A stretch of 64,000 nucleotides of DNA from Lineus longissimus (taxonomy: Eukaryota; Nemertea; Pilidiophora; Heteronemertea; Lineidae). Positions 33,398 to 45,325 of the stretch are shown in pieces (the first letter of the stretch is position 1; each line of letters starts with the position of its first letter). The stretch lies in contig NC_088311.1 of assembly GCF_910592395.1 (NCBI RefSeq), positions 10,852,501 to 10,916,500 on the forward strand, in the 5' to 3' direction. A program made the position numbers and the translations under genes. The notes under the pieces are model-generated. The model was given only the letters and a program-made list of their open reading frames with translations, made no database searches and was not told the origin of the DNA.

Positions 33398-34059
33398 TCA
33401 AAAGGCACTTTCCATCAAGAAGGAAGAAAAACAGTATTTTTTAGATTTTCTCAAAGCCATCGTCTGAGATGGTGCATCACTGTACCAGCAGTGAGCACTC
33501 TGGGTAAAGGTTATGCAAAAAACCATCCCGACTAAAACCCTGTACCATGTGAACATGACTATATGATATGTATACATATGTGGCAAATGAATTTAATACG
33601 AAATGAAAATTAGAAGTCTGTCCCACTTGGTCATGAAGTTTATGTTTGTACACTTTTGGTGTTCAGTCTGAACTTGGTCACTCAGGAACCGCAATAACAT
33701 ATACATGCAGGGGGGAGAGCAGACTCCATTTCACGTAAAAAATGGCACTCTGATTTTTGATGATTTCCCATGGTGTTTGATAAAAATATTGTAGATAGAT
33801 GCCAGCGATGCGATCATTGTAATGTTGTACATGCTTCCTTGAAATATTTTTGTTGTACTGCAATACAAATAATTTTTAGAGAACTCAAATGTTATGTCCT
33901 TTGTTCCTTCAACTTAAACCCTACTCAATTTGGTCAAAAGTATTTAATACCCAATTGTTTGAACATGCATTGGGTATAAATTTCAACCATGCCATTGTTG
34001 TAGGCTGATAAATATAATGCAAAGTTTAAGCAAATTTGCATGAAAATAAAAATATTCTG

Positions 34060-36600
34060 ATTGTTCGGACTGGATGTGACTATGACACTGGGATCGACAG
34101 TGTTGGAACAACACCATTTGTTGGTCTGGATTGGCTTGACTGTGTCACGGAGATCCACATTGATGGAACTGTGCCTTTGATAGGTCTGAACTGGTTGACT
34201 ATGTCATGTATGTCGCTGAAATCCACAGAGTTGGAACAAAGTCTCTGATCTGCCTGGATCGGTTGGGACTATGTCACTGAGATCCACAGCGTTGGAACAA
34301 TGTCTCTGATCTTCCTGGATCGGTTGGGACTATGTCACTGAGATCCACAGAGTTGGAACAATGTCTCTGATCTTCCTGGATCGGTTGGGACTATGTCACT
34401 GAGAGCCACAGCGTTGGAACAATGTCTCGGATCTGCCTGGACTGGTTGGGACTATGTCACTGAGATCCACAGAGTTGGAACAATGTCTCTGATCTTCCTG
34501 GATCGGTTGGGACTATGTCACTGAGAGCCACAGCGTTGGAACAATGTCTCTGATCTGCCTGGACCGGTTGGGACTATGTCACTGAGATCCACAGAGTTGG
34601 AACAATGTCTCCGATCTGCCTGGACCGGTTGTGACTATGTCACTGAGATCCACAGCGTTGGAACAATGTCTCTGATCTGCCTGGACTGGTTGGGACTATG
34701 TCACTGAGATCCACAGCGTTGGAACAATGTCTCTGATCTTCCTGGACCGGTTGGGACTATGTCACTGAGATCCACAGCGTTGGAACAATGTCTCTGATCT
34801 GCCTGGACCGCTTGGGACTATGTCACTGAGATCCACAGCATTGGAACAATGTCTCTGATCTTCCTGGACCGGTTGGGACTATGTCACTGAGATCCACAGC
34901 GTTGGAACAATGTCTCTGATCTTCCTGGACCGGTTGGGACTATGTCACTGAGATCCACAGAGTTGGAACAATGTCTCCGATCTGCCTGGACCGGTTGTGA
35001 CTATGTCACTGAGATCCACAGCGTTGGAACAATGTCTCTGATCTGCCTGGACTGGTTGGGACTATGTCACTGAGATCCACAGAGTTGGAACAATGTCTCT
35101 GATCTTCCTGGATCGGTTGGGACTATGTCACTGAGAGCCACAGCGTTGGAACAATGTCTCTGATCTGCCTGGACCGGTTGGGACTATGTCACTGAGATCC
35201 ACAGAGTTGGAACAATGTCTCCGATCTGCCTGGACCGGTTGTGACTATGTCACTGAGATCCACAGCGTTGGAACAATGTCTCTGATCTGCCTGGACTGGT
35301 TGGGACTATGTCACTGAGATCCACAGCGTTGGAACAATGTCTCTGATCTTCCTGGACCGGTTGGGACTATGTCACTGAGATCCACAGCGTTGGAACAATG
35401 TCTCTGATCTGCCTGGACCGGTTGGGACTATGTCACTGAGATCCACAGCATTGGAACAATGTCTCTGATCTTCCTGGACCGGTTGGGACTATGTCACTGA
35501 GATCCACAGCGTTGGAACAATGTCTCTGATCTTCCTGGACCGGTTGGGACTATGTCACTGAGATCCACAGCGTTGGAACAATGTCTCTGATCTGCCTGGA
35601 CCGGTTGTGACTGTGTCACTGAGATCCACACTGATGGAACTGTGCCTTTGATTGGTCTGAACTGGTTGACTATGTCATGTTTGTCGCTGAAATCCACAGA
35701 GTTGGAACAATGTCTCTGATCTGCCTGGACTGGTTGGGACTATGTCACTGAGATCCACAGAGTTGGAACAATGTCTCTGATCTGCCTGGACTGGTTGGGA
35801 CTATGTCACTGAGATCCACAGAGTTGGAACAATGTCTCTGATCTGCCTGGACCGGTTGTGACTATGTCACTGAGATCCACAGAGTTGGAACAATGTCTCT
35901 GATCTGCCTGGACCGGTTGTGACTATGTCACTGAGATCCACAGAGTTGGAACAATGTCTCCGATCTGCCTGGACCGGTTGTGACTATGTCACTGAGATCC
36001 ACAGAGTTGGAACAATGTCTCCGATCTGCCTGGACCGGTTGTGACTACATCACTGAGATCCACAGTGCTGGAATAAGGCCTTTTATCTGCTGGAGTAGTT
36101 GTGACATGTCACTAAAGATCCTCAGAGCCAGAAAAGTTGGAACATTGTCTTTGATCTGTCTGGTTGTGACTATGTCACCGAGATCCACAGATCAACAATC
36201 CCTTTAATATGTCTGGATTGGATGTGACTATGTCACTTTGATTCACAGTGATAGAAAGTGCTTTTGATCTGTCTGAGCAGATTGTGACCATGTCACTGAG
36301 ATTGAATGTGTTGGAGCTGTGCCTCTGATATGTCTGGACTGGGTTCTGACTATGTTCCTGAGATCAACTGTGTCGAAACAGTGCCTTCTGTCTTTTTCTA
36401 TTTGTGACTATAGCCATGAGGTCCACAGTGTTCGGGCGGACTATTTCGTTGAGAGCAACATTGTTGTAACAGTGCCTTTGATGTGTCTAGACCGATTCAC
36501 TGTATTGGCCATGATCAGTCTGGACTTGTTGTGACTACAGTTCCACAGTGTTGAAACAGTGCCTTTGATCTATCTGGAATGGTGGTGACCATGTCACAAA
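34060..36600. repeat. 61-bp satellite array with higher-order structure
   Basis: The core unit (GACTATGTCACTGAGATCCA, CAGAGTTGGAACAATGTCTC, TGATCTGCCTGGACCGGTTG, one base shared) repeats with a 61-bp period for about 31 near-identical copies (34200-36080), with degenerate copies on both flanks. Positions about 34440-34950 and 35050-35560 match with an offset of exactly 610 bp (ten units), a higher-order duplication. The period is not a multiple of three, so no long ORF is maintained. Each unit carries AACAATG, which fits the SOX core motif. The array lies between CRCP and NDUFB6. Confidence 0.95.
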
Positions 36601-36624
36601 TATTCAATGTGTTGCAGCTGTGGC

Positions 36625-36998
36625 TCTTCTTTTTTGGGCGTTCGCTTTGGATTTGGAGGTGATTATCTCCAGGGGGTATTCCTCCTCCAAGGTGGGATGA
36701 GCATTTTAGCGTGCCACTACAGTGCCAGTTCGGTTTATTTGCCCTGTGATTCCAACTTTGGCCAGACATACAGAGGTAGAGTCCATGCAAGCTACTCATG
36801 TTTCTCACTTGGTGGAGTCTTTGGCTTGCCCTGGCATAGACACCAGATACACTCACCAAGGTTTTACATCTCATTCAAAGGACTGTGAAGAGCCAGGAAT
36901 GTTAGTTCCTTGAAAGCCTTGGTTCTCCCCCCGAGCCCTATTGCGTGGTCAGTTCTCCCCGGGCCATATTGCGTGGTCACCAGCAGAATCACAAGGCT
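36625..36998 (-). mobile_element. tRNA-derived SINE, family B (copy 2)
   Basis: It shares GAGGTGATTATCTCCAGGG, CTACTCATGTTTCTCACTTG and the ATTGCGTGGTCACCAGCAG head region with the copy at 10050-10425. It is inserted in the degenerate right part of the 61-bp satellite. The head segment CCGAGCCCTATTGCGTGGTC is partly duplicated. Confidence 0.65.
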
Positions 36999-37262
36999 AT
37001 GAACAGTGCCTCTGATCTGTCTGGACTGTGACTACACTGTGCAGATAAACTGCATCGAAAAAGTGCCTTGATATTTTTGTTTGCGACTATATCGACGGTG
37101 TTAGAACTGTGCCTCCGATTGGACAGGACTGGTTGTGACAATGCCACGAGATCCAATACGTTTGAAGTGCCTTTGTCCTGTCCAGTTAGGACTAGGCCAC
37201 TGAGATCAACAGAGTTAAAACTGTGGCTCTGATCAGTCTGGACTGGTTGTGACTATTTTGAT
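36999..37262. repeat. Degenerate continuation of the 61-bp satellite
   Basis: Phrases such as GTGCCTCTGATCTGTCTGGACTG and GGTTGTGAC recur at irregular spacing of about 60 bases after the SINE. This shows that the array once extended through this point. Confidence 0.6.
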
Positions 37263-37828
37263 GTCGGTAATCCATGAGTATTTTAGATCCCCTGCGGAGC
37301 ATGTCAATCCCAAAACTACCTTATTTACTGTCAATGAAAAAGATAAACATGGCAAGTAAAAAACAAAGGTAAATTATTCTTTTCAAATACTTTATTCATA
37401 TTTCACACATACAATATGTACAATTTTTACTATTCCATGGCTTGAAGTGTGATATTCACCATTTCTACTATCAGAACCACCAACTGAAATATGATTTTAC
37501 AACATGGTCATGCATATACTCAGGCCGACCTTAAGTTGACAACAAAGATAAATGAAAAAGCCACAGCACAGCATTCTGAGTTGTAAATTTCTTTTCTTGT
37601 GATATTGTATCCTTGTCTGTGTGATGAAGCTAAAGAATGATTTGCAAGTTAAGTGACAATTAGTACTTGCACATTTTGAACCAACTTGAGGTCGGCTGGA
37701 GGATAGAACCACTCCTGGAGAAGTCTTGAATGTTTTCCTCAACTGTCATAAGAAATTCTAACAAATTTATATTCCAAGCACACTGACTATATCAACCATT
37801 ATTTCCTAATCAACTTCAAACAAAATGT

Positions 37829-40631
37829 CTATATTAGACTGGTTCCAGTCTTTGAGAATTTCTTGTCGTAGAACTGGTCGGGCCTTTTGTGAACTGCGTT
37901 CGGATAATTTTCATCAGTCTGCAATGAAAGCGTATTCTGCATATGAGTAAACTTACAAATTAGTGCGAGACATGAGGACAAGCCTCTTAGGCTCCTTGCT
38001 TTAAGCATCATTTTCTCCTCCCTTTCGATTTTTCAAATGATGTTCCTGAGATTATCTATCAATCATGGTGTGGTGCTTAAATTTGTTACCGGGTAAGAGC
38101 AGACGAAATACTTTTTGTGACAATAATGGTTACTCATGTCAGGACAATGCTATGACAACAGGTGCAGATGGGACAATAAAGTATGGCGTTGCCTCACAGC
38201 GCTGGCTAGCGGTTATAATGTTTCAAGAATGATAAGTAGCCCAACAGATGATCACATCTTATCAAGCCACCCAACTCCAAATCATAAATGCATGCACCAC
38301 TGCATAACTTCTAAGCCAACTGCAAAGTGAAACAAGAAGTCGAAGGAGTATTTTGCAGAAATCAGAAACCTCTCTATCAAGGACACCCTGGGGACTGACA
38401 AGTGAAGTCCTTGATAGAGAGGTGTCCTGATTAGAGAGGTCAAATTAAGTGGAAACACCCAATTTGGGACCAAAACTAGTGTCCTTAATAGAGAGGTTGT
38501 CCTTAATATAGAGGTGTCTGCTAAGGGAGGTTCTACTGTATATGCCGAACTGGATATCGTAAGCCAGATCTATCTTTGAGACTTAAAAAAAAAAATTAAC
38601 TGAAATACTTACAGGCAGCATCGGCGGTCTGCTGATACTCATGTGCCATCCTTTTGACAATTCCCAATCCTGAAATTAATGAAAGTATCATTATCATCAT
38701 CATTACAGCCTGGAGATTGAGATTGACTTAACCCAAGTGGTGAATGTTGGTTCCCTCATGAACCTATGTTTTTTTCAACACAACAAGAGAGAACTACAAT
38801 GCTCAAATGTATGCAATGTATTACAACACCACTCAATCGTTGGACATAATGTCATTAATATGTCTCAAGAAGAAAGGGTTAGAAATCCACAAAGAAAAAA
38901 TTCCGTATGTAAAATTTACAGTGGAATTTCGCGGCTGTGACGGAGTCCTGTGAAAACCAGTGAGATGTAACAGACAGTCATCACCTGAACCCAATATGTA
39001 TTGACAGAATTGATATTTTATTTAGAAGCAAATAACAGACACTGAAATGTTGACATAACACAGACTGCATTTTTAAACAAAATGAAAAATTACACAATGA
39101 TCACTTTTGTGAGAGATTGTAGTTTACTGACTCTCCAAGGTGGATTTTGTTTATTTTTTATTCATTTTGTACATTTCATGCATTTTGCACATCACCTCTC
39201 CCAAGTGGAATTTTAAGGCAAATCAGTCAAAGAGACCTCCCAAGAATCTCACACCATCTGCAAGCTTTGAAACAGGCACCTTTTGACTGTAAAGGTCGTA
39301 GAATGAACCAGAGACAGAATGGAGTACACTGCCAGAATAGACGAATTCGAAGAAGTTTGTTTTGGAACTGACCAGTCATGCGTTTCAACTTGAACAAAGG
39401 ATCGCTGTGTCTCTAGGCATTGACCATTGTCCGAATTTGGCTTAGGCCTTCTGACGTGTTCTGAGTGTGCGCATTTGATTTGTTTTGGCACTGATTCGTC
39501 TTCTTCGAATTTGTCTATACTCGAAAAGTGTACTAAGTTTGAGCAGCCTGTACGATGTATGAACTTACAGAAGAGTTGTATTTCAGGTGGTAGCAAGCGG
39601 CATACAAGGCAAACAGTCCCATGCCAAATTTTGGTGCAAAGTACCGGAACATGGCGGCTTGTGAACCCTGAAGAAAAAAACAAAAATCATACCATTTATG
39701 CTGAGCTACAGAAGAAACATACGCTGGTACAATTATAGCTTCAGTAGAATTAAAGCCTTACTGTGCACTGATGTGTACTACCAGCTAGTTTCTCCACAGC
39801 AGAGGCTATAATTGTACTGGGGCTTTAATTGTGCCTCTTTACCTTATACTGTTACACATCATTCAATCAAGGTGAAACTAGTCTACTTCATGTTTGCATC
39901 TTTGGATTGTGAATTGATATTATAGTAATAGATCTAGTTCTGACATCGTTTATAAGTTTTCCAATGACACTTAAGAAGCTTGCCCGGAAGTGGCAACGGT
40001 ACGTTTACTTTTAGACAAGGGGAGACTGCTAAAATGTGGAATCGGGAATGATTCCATTCTCGCTTGCCAGTTGGCAAATTACACATTTTACTTTTAGTTT
40101 TAGCAGTCTCCCATTGTCAAAAATGTACTGTCGCCAATTCTGGGCCAACTTCTTAAGTGTCGTACTCTGTCGCGGTGTCACTTCTCTGAAAGGCTACGTC
40201 TCTTTCAGCTGCTCATCATCTGATCATCATGCCAGTTCCACAGACTACACTACACAGCCAGAGAGAAGCCTACACTAAACACTACACCATACACTCACGA
40301 GGATAGGTTTCAAAGCTTTCAAGAAAAGGAAATCTGCCGGAGCTCTATACATTCGTCGAATAGGATTCAATGGCTTGAGTTCAGGGACGTGAACGGGTTC
40401 ATGAGGTGCAAGTTTTTGATCAAGAACCCACTGCTTCCGAAGCGCACGCACTTCATCGGTCATGGGAGAGGCCAACCGCGATCGTTCACCCGGTACAGGC
40501 TCAATTGAAAATGGAGGAAACTTTCCACCCCTTCTTTCATCATGCAATTTCATTAATTTTTCCTTGTAAAGTGTTCTTTTGTAGGCATTTTGAGCGTGGG
40601 TCACCTTCGCGGTGTACGACGGATCCGCCAT
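37829..40631 (-). CDS. NDUFB6: NADH dehydrogenase 1 beta subcomplex subunit 6
   Basis: Four coding exons, 40631-40299, 39667-39569, 38669-38613 and 37918-37829, all in phase 0 with GT-AG borders, give 192 aa. The centre has LRKQWVLDQKLAPHEPV, matching the family pattern (R-R-x-W-x-K-D-Q-x-L-x-P-x-E-P-V in vertebrates). Exon 2 supplies the membrane segment (MFRYFAPKFGMGLFALYAAC). The protein is an accessory subunit in the membrane arm of mitochondrial complex I and supports NADH:ubiquinone oxidoreductase assembly. It is longer than the 128-aa human protein because of an N-terminal extension of about 50 residues. I chose the Met at 40631 (MADPSYTAK) as the first in-frame ATG. A polyadenylation-type AATAAA is seen on the minus strand near 37393. 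Confidence 0.85.
38363..38538. mobile_element. Pogo/Tc1-like MITE, copy 8
   Basis: CAGAAACCTCTCTATC to GGTTCTACTG followed by TA. The interior matches the family. It lies in the NDUFB6 intron between exons 3 and 4, about 75 bases from exon 3. Confidence 0.75.
39336..39527. mobile_element. MITE of the GACGAATTCGAAGAAG family, best copy
   Basis: Left terminus TAGACGAATTCGAAGAAG, right terminus CTTCTTCGAATTTGTCTA. The interior has CTTCTGACGTGTTCTGAGTG. It lies about 40 bases from exon 2 of NDUFB6, within the intron between exons 2 and 3. Confidence 0.75.
39715..39843. mobile_element. Small MITE (GGTACAATTATAGC type)
   Basis: GCTGGTACAATTATAGC on the left and GGCTTTAATTGTGCCTC to TTACCTTATA on the right are inverted relatives. 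Inside is GAGGCTATAATTGTACTGGG as in the copy at 33262. It lies in NDUFB6 intron 1. Confidence 0.55.
39963..40162. mobile_element. Palindromic element of about 200 bp in NDUFB6 intron 1
   Basis: GACACTTAAGAAGCTTGCCC at the left is mirrored by GGGCCAACTTCTTAAGTGTC at the right. Inside, GGGAGACTGCTAAAA and TTTTAGCAGTCTCCC pair, so the arms are about 80 bases each around a short loop. It is probably a non-autonomous DNA transposon. Confidence 0.7.
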
Positions 40632-40651
40632 TTTGAACACTCTCCTTTGGG

Positions 40652-42386
40652 TAGGTGTAAACTGTGGACGAAAGTGTGGACGAAAGTGTGGACAGTGGCC
40701 CTCTAAGTTTGGTGGGCTGGCATTTCTTTGTCTTTCAATATATTTAAAAGAAATTGCAGTATATTATTCACAATGTGATCTTATTTCTGTTCCTGAAAAG
40801 TTGTTTTCAGTGTATTTTCTCCTTGAAATCGATCACTTCAGGTACTATTACTGTGCATACCTAGCTAAATTAGTGTCTAGTTTCGTCTCTGATGACATTT
40901 ATTTCGTAAAAATCGCTGTTTTTTTCTAAAAAGGTGTTTTGTGGTCATTTTGGCTGTTTATTTCGAGGGTACGGTAGGAGGTCATCGTTCACTCGATAAC
41001 TCTTTTTAAAATGAAATAAAAGCGTTTTAAGATACATGATATGAATTGATATTAATATTCGTTAAGTGGGATTGTCGGTGGACGTTCATTGGTGAACAGT
41101 TGTGCTGGAATTACGAAAATATATCGATATCGTTGAGAGTTCATTCATTAGGGGCCTGTTCTCAATTTTCCTTACAACGCCTCTAGCACTGGGCAATTGC
41201 CACCATCTTGAAAAGCAGTGCCGCGGATGGCTATCGCATCGCCACTACGCATGAGAACACGATGGCTGCCCTGCGCTGCATTGATAGTTCGTAATAAATT
41301 CACATAAAAACACACCAGAAGATCTCCGATTTTATTTACAAAGATCATATTTTGTTATTTATTGATAAAACAAGCCATTTTACCACAGCAGGTGACACAT
41401 ATTAGGCCTGAATAAGACTTTAGAATTTGAAGTGGTGGTGACGATGCCGATATCCAAGATGGCGGAATTATACCAGTGGTCAAATCTCATCTATTTTGGG
41501 TAATTGCATCATTATTTCTTTTTGTGATTGGTGATTTGTAAAATTGAGAATGATTGAAAAATCAGTATTTTTTCACCCAAAGGCATGAGTGAACATTTGA
41601 TAAGTTTATTGTGATTTAATTGGTAATTTGGTCGACATTTTGACAATTATATTTAGCAATATTTCGATAAATGCGGACCTGCTTCTTCCTCTTTTCGCAG
41701 TGACGGTGTTTCGATAACTCAGGTCAGTTTCACGGCAAAAATAAGTGGTAGTTTTGAAATTCGAATGTGCATTTATTGATGTAACGATAAAGTACAATTC
41801 CGAGAATAATTAGTGAAAGTTTCAGTAGGTGTCGATTTTTGTAAAGTAGTGTATAGGCGATGGATTGGCTCAGCCATGTGCTCGTCGTGTCAGCGGGGCG
41901 CAAGCCGTCATGGGATGGGGGATGTACACTACTACAATGCACGTGATTGATGGTTGAACATTCATTCTCGTTGACAGTGTATTATTGAAATATTTGATTG
42001 TGATGATGGTGTATTGTACTAGGCCTTGCATGCTCCCAACGTGTGGCATATTTCACATTGATACTACCAGTATCAATTACAAAAAAATAGATTGTGAGTA
42101 ACAATAGGCCTACAAACAATGCTACATGTCATGAGGGTGGGAACGGGGAAGGGGGGGTAACTGTCTCGACGTCCCGTTAGGAAAAAAGGCTTATCCCGTT
42201 TCCCAATACGCAATTTTAGCCGAATCGTGACGCAAAACACGGCTTGTCTCGAATCCCGCTAAAATAAGGGTGTCTATCCCGAATCCCGAGTTATTTTCGG
42301 CCCATCCCAGTGTCCCGAAAATACCCGTTCTCCCCCTCATACATAGTAGACCATATTGTCACATTGATGTTTTCTTTCATTACAGT
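40652..42386. other. Region upstream of NDUFB6, probable divergent promoter
   Basis: It contains a 13-bp tandem repeat, GTGGACGAAAGTG, near 40665-40695. Two CpG-richer patches follow (about 41190-41290, 41440-41470), the second with CAAGATGGCGGAA, a YY1-like core. This would suit a promoter for a plus-strand transcript, but no start site can be fixed. The ORF at 40612-40929 is not supported. Confidence 0.35.
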
Positions 42387-43158
42387 TAGACTTCGAGATC
42401 TACATTTTCGACAAAGGCCTGGTGTAATATTATTACGTACTTGATGAAGGTAATATTAATTTCTTCAAATTTGAAGCATGACGTTAATGGAGTACCAGCA
42501 CAACTTCATTGACTGCTACGTGGCGCTGGTGGAAACTAAGGTATTGCATCGCTCATATCACTTGAAAAAAACATTTACCCTAGTTACGACCAAAGCTGCT
42601 TAGCAGAGGGCGATACCTCATCAGGAGCGCCACAATCATATCATTGGTGTGAAAGCATTTGTATGAAGTTTTTCAGTTCTCAATGTGTTCGAAACCTTAA
42701 TTGTGAATTTGTGCACTTCGAATTCAAATTTACGTCACTACGTTAGTTTGACATCCATTGATGTCACGGTAATTTCACTGTTATGCTGTGCTGCTTTCAG
42801 TTTTAATGACACGAATGAGTACAAGTACATTACATTTTTCGACGAAGGCCTTCTGTAATTTCATACGCTTCTTACGGTTAGTATTGATTCATAATTTCTA
42901 GTAAAAAAGTTAATTTTGAAAGTGAAAAATATGTTACAATACAATAGACCTGCAAATACCATATACGCAAGTTTTGAACAAATATCACACATATTCCCCA
43001 GTTGACTTGTGATGATATTGATAATGGTGGTGGTGGTGTTATCATGTACATGGCTTCTAACGTAGTAAGTGTTTTCTTTTCAGCAACATTCAATAGATTT
43101 ATTTACTGTATTATCATTTCGACCAAGGCGAATTCGACACTTCAATTCAATTACACAA
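42387..43158 (+). ncRNA. Candidate spliced non-coding transcript with three related exons
   Basis: Three blocks sit between plausible acceptors and donors: 42376-42447 (after TTTCATTACAG, before GTAATA), 42801-42877 (after GCTGCTTTCAG, before GTTAGT) and 43083-43158 (after TTTCTTTTCAG, before GTTAGT). All three share TTCGACnAAGGC followed by a T/A-rich stretch, and so look like duplicated exons. None keeps a common open frame, which argues for a non-coding RNA or decayed duplications. This is inference without transcript evidence. Confidence 0.3.
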
Positions 43159-43189
43159 GGTTAGTAACTTTTGTTCACAAAATCCAAAT

Positions 43190-43740
43190 GGAGGCAAATA
43201 CAGAACAATCAAACTTAGTCATTCCAGTCAGTTAGTGAAGCACAGTGAAAACTGTCGGGAGCAGTGCAACTGATGGCATGTCAAACTTCCAGTGACTGTC
43301 CCTGTCCATATATTTCAAGACAGTACAAATCTTGTAATCATTTTGTTTATGCAATGTACGTTATTATGTATCATTTCAGCACAATCAAACTTAGTCATTC
43401 CAGTCAGTTACTGAAGCACAGCGAAAACTGTCTGAATTAGTGCTGCTGATGGCATGTAATTACTCTACTACCACTACCAGTGACAGTCAATGTCCAAATA
43501 TTTTCAAGTGTGCGAAATTAGAACTCGTCTACTTCTTAGTGTTATTTGAATGCAATGTATGTTATAAAAATATTTTTTCAACACTATATCAACATTCTCA
43601 TTCCTGTCAGTTTCTGAAAATCAGCTAAAGCAATCGCTACCAATGCAGCGGATAACAGCAATTCTTTTTGTTCCCAATGCCCATCCATGACAATATATTT
43701 CACGCATGTGACAATCATGTAATCATCGTGTTTTTTGTGT
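43190..43740. repeat. Degenerate tandem duplication, about 180-bp unit, three copies
   Basis: AATCAAACTTAGTCATTCCA, GAAAACTGTC, GATGGCATG and GACAGTCAATGTCCA-type blocks occur in the same order from about 43206, 43383 and, more weakly, 43590. An AATAAATAAA lies just after at 43753. This may be the 3' part of the candidate transcript above. Confidence 0.6.
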
Positions 43741-43942
43741 TCTATTCATGCAATAAATAAATTCAGTATTTTCAAATCATTGGTGCTACAAAACTATTCT
43801 CATTATAGATTATTCATATTTTATAAAATGCTGTCATGTCAAATTTTGTGTCCTATAAATCATAATGAAGTCGGCATTTTATATACAACTTTTGTACTCC
43901 TCCTAAATAAACATACAAATCTTGTTTTATGTAAACTTTGTA

Positions 43943-44009
43943 TATGTGACCCGTCACAGCAAAACCAGGCGCATGTCGCTCTGAGCTTGGCAGGTTGAGA
44001 CGGACTGTT
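43943..44009. mobile_element. Truncated TATGTGACCCGTCAC MITE (left end only)
   Basis: It is 67 bases matching the left part of the element at 8579 (TATGTGACCCGTCACAGC to GTTGAGACGGACTGTT), then an abrupt end. Confidence 0.7.
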
Positions 44010-44469
44010 CTAATCTTTCATTAGCGACACCATTTCTTACCAGAGTGCCTCCTTCATTCATACATCTTGTACTTTAACTCAAGATACCCATCTTTGAATA
44101 TTTTTAGTATACCAAGTACTACAATGTCAATGTATTGAAGTCATGTTCTTGTAGTGTTATTGGCTTTCTATTATCTTGTCAAAATACCACTTGGTTCTCG
44201 CAAAATCTCAATCAAAACAAATGCTATTGCATGTATTGCATATTCTAACAGCTATCCACTGTATCGATTTATCCATCATCTGTACTATTTGTCACAAAAA
44301 TGTTATATTATGTAAATCATATTTCATTACATAATGCACACTGCCAATTACTGCTGAACCATTCATATGTCATTTAAATAAATAATTTTCAACTTTTTAA
44401 AACCGTCTTATAGTACTGTTCTTGTCACTTAGCTGAACCAATTGCTCTATAGCATGAAATTTCCAGAAA

Positions 44470-44624
44470 TGCCCCAGGGACTGAAAAGTGCTGTTTTAAC
44501 AGAGAGGTGTCCTAAACTGAGAAGTCGAGTTGAATGGAAACAACCAATTTGGAACAAAAAACTACTGTCCTTATTAAAGAGGTTGTCCTCAATAGAAAGG
44601 TGTCCACAAAAAGTAGGTCCACTG
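44470..44624. mobile_element. Pogo/Tc1-like MITE, copy 9 (left end eroded)
   Basis: The interior is conserved and the right end GGTCCACTG is followed by TA. The left terminus is not recognisable. With its right flank it is duplicated at 44900-45115. Confidence 0.65.
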
Positions 44625-44899
44625 TATATGAAAGTACAAACCCTGGTACATGTAGTGACATCATCTACTCCTCGATGTGGACACCTGCAAATGCAGCGAC
44701 AATGTCACATCAGTTATTTAATTCATCGTCCTTTGTGCAGATGGCACCACCCATCAAACATGTTGGTGACGAATAGTGTCGCAGCATTTCGTCACCGAGC
44801 TTTCACGAAAATGCACTGTCATTCATTCAGCCATAAGTGTAAGACTGTAGGATTGTTTCCAACCAAAACGTTCGAAATGTGTCAAGCATTCGGAACACC

Positions 44900-45115
44900 C
44901 AAAGACTGATTAGAGAAGTCAAAATTGAATGGAAACAACCAATTTGGAACCAAAACTAGTGTCCTTATTGGAAAGGTTGTCTTTAATAGAGAGGTGTCTA
45001 CTAACGGAGGTTCCACTGTATATAATGTAGGAACCCTGGTTGTGACATTGTCCACTCCTCCAGCTGCACACCACCAAATCCACAACAATGTCACACCAGT
45101 TATTTAGTTCATCAT
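44900..45115. repeat. Pogo-like MITE copy 10 plus duplicated flank
   Basis: MITE sequence (44900-45017) is followed by AACCCTGGT, then ACATTGTCCACTCCTC and CAGTTATTTAGTTCATC. This repeats the arrangement after copy 9 (AACCCTGGTA, ATCTACTCCTC, CAGTTATTTAATTCATC). The MITE and about 100 bases of flank were therefore duplicated together. Confidence 0.65.
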
Positions 45116-45325
45116 GCTTATGGTCATTGTACTTTCATCTTATGTAAAATGTAACTTTTTACACGGTTTCAATAAACGATTTGTAATTTGTAATTTGTAA
45201 ATTATAAATTTCACTAATAATTTGACGCTGCCAATTCCACTGGTCTTCGAAATACGTAAGCTACACTGTTGACGACTATGACACTCCTCACAAACCACAT
45301 TGTGAATCAGACGCCGATAGGCTTG

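Noticed and set aside
34060-36600. Regularly spaced repeats suggestive of a CRISPR array
   Set aside because: Units are contiguous with no unique spacers, the genome is eukaryotic, and no cas genes are present. It is a satellite.
40612-40929. 105-codon plus-strand ORF upstream of NDUFB6
   Set aside because: It begins antisense to NDUFB6 exon 1 and runs through the promoter region and tandem repeat, with no domain.
42387-43235. Coding gene from the three duplicated exon-like blocks
   Set aside because: The shared core TTCGACnAAGGC falls in different frames with early stops, so no common protein can be read.
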